A stretch of DNA of 64,000 bases from contig DATLYE010000043.1 in assembly GCA_035575135.1 (NCBI GenBank), positions 5,384-69,383 of the forward strand, given 5' to 3'. Under the pieces are notes generated by a model. That model was given only the letters and a program-made list of their open reading frames with translations. It made no database searches and was not told the DNA's origin. Positions within the stretch are counted from its first letter, which is position 1. Every line of letters begins with the position of its first letter. Position numbers and translations under genes: made by a program. Source of the stretch: JANWXD01 sp035575135 (GTDB taxonomy: Bacteria; Acidobacteriota; Terriglobia; Bryobacterales; Bryobacteraceae). Shown in pieces: positions 63,730 through 64,000 of the stretch.

Positions 63730-64000
63730 GTTTGCTGGGTGAAGACGAGCACGTCATGCCGTTCCGCCAGGTCTCTGGCTGCGGGCGTGACGATGGTCTT
63801 CGGCCCGATGTAGATCTTGCGCGAGGCGCGGATGGCTTCGCGCACATCGTTTTCACAGACAAAGTCCACCACCGCGGTTGCGGGCTGAGCTCCGGCGGTT
63901 TCGCCGGTGTGAACACAACCACAGGCGGGCGCGGTCGTGGCCTGCGGCTCGGGCGCCGGAGCCTTGGCGGCGCGCTTGGCGGCGAGAAAGCGGTCCACAA
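63726..64000 (-). CDS. 3' part of a gene with a microcompartment-type terminal motif, possibly cut by the window edge
   Basis: About 91 codons run to the stop at 63726. The reading begins GTG GAC CGC at 63998, so this may be the true start or the middle of a longer gene. The region CENDVREAIRASRKIYIGPK with TIVTPAARDLAERHDVLV resembles terminal modules seen in ethanolamine/microcompartment proteins such as EutQ or EutT (resemblance from memory). A preceding ACGCVHTGE segment could bind metal. If that is right, a bacterial microcompartment locus could lie just outside the window. The stop overlaps the hypothetical's ATG. Confidence 0.55.
   Translation of the reverse strand, partial: VDRFLAAKRAAKAPAPEPQATTAPACGCVHTGETAGAQPATAVVDFVCENDVREAIRASRKIYIGPKTIVTPAARDLAERHDVLVFTQQT

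Overview
The window is about 64 kb of GC-rich (mid-60s % by eye) bacterial chromosome with dense genes and short spacers. It most likely comes from an Acidobacteriota of the Solibacter/Bryobacter type. The best clue is the secreted protein at 35123-36878, which carries the Solibacter-type repeat domain known as TIGR03437. The very large secreted BNR-repeat protein (39012-42143) and many small secreted beta-propeller-like or TPR proteins fit the same group. No rRNA, tRNA, CRISPR array, transposase or phage gene was recognised, so this reads as core chromosome with lineage-specific clusters. The lineage call is inference from gene content.

Left part (1-9.2 kb): carAB (minus, carB cut by the window edge), then a divergent glutamate-type dehydrogenase overlapping mutS, a convergent DksA/TraR-type zinc-finger protein and a small membrane-anchored hypothetical. 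From 9175 to 15673 lies a tight plus-strand cluster of three GT-B glycosyltransferases and two GH130 glycosidase/phosphorylase genes. It looks like a self-contained system for making and phosphorolysing a (possibly mannose-based) glycan. A candidate sigma-54 promoter then precedes a large ADP-forming acyl-CoA synthetase/GNAT fusion (15869-18616), followed by a MerR regulator and a secreted bicupin protein.

Middle part (20-36.9 kb): a minus-strand run of HEAT protein (apparently frameshifted), TonB-dependent receptor, two TPR proteins and RNase III. It is followed by an isoprenylcysteine-methyltransferase-like membrane protein and the arsenosugar-type pair (AhpD-like protein plus ArsS radical SAM). 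Next comes a two-gene module of the 2-hydroxyacyl-CoA dehydratase/activase superfamily (28198-33618), one of whose proteins fuses two activase domains to a dehydratase-like domain. A Cys-rich secreted protein, a secreted aldose epimerase and the frameshifted TIGR03437 protein follow.

Right part (37-64 kb): a minus-strand block of alpha-galactosidase-like GH36, BNR protein, YprB-type exonuclease and LarA; two tandem 29-residue membrane peptides; a secreted D-aminoacylase-type amidohydrolase facing a secreted triple-RidA protein; pyk, uppP, ftsK, gatB, metX-metW, and thiC with a coupled methyltransferase-like protein. Last come a secretin-domain-like protein, a 14-cysteine secreted peptide, a second propeller-like protein, recJ and the edge of a gene that may be microcompartment-related. 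Several start codons lie only 5-8 bases after a -10-like hexamer with no Shine-Dalgarno sequence, which suggests leaderless transcripts. Long antisense ORFs opposite carB, mutS, the BNR gene and the activase gene are by-products of GC-rich codon usage and are left out.
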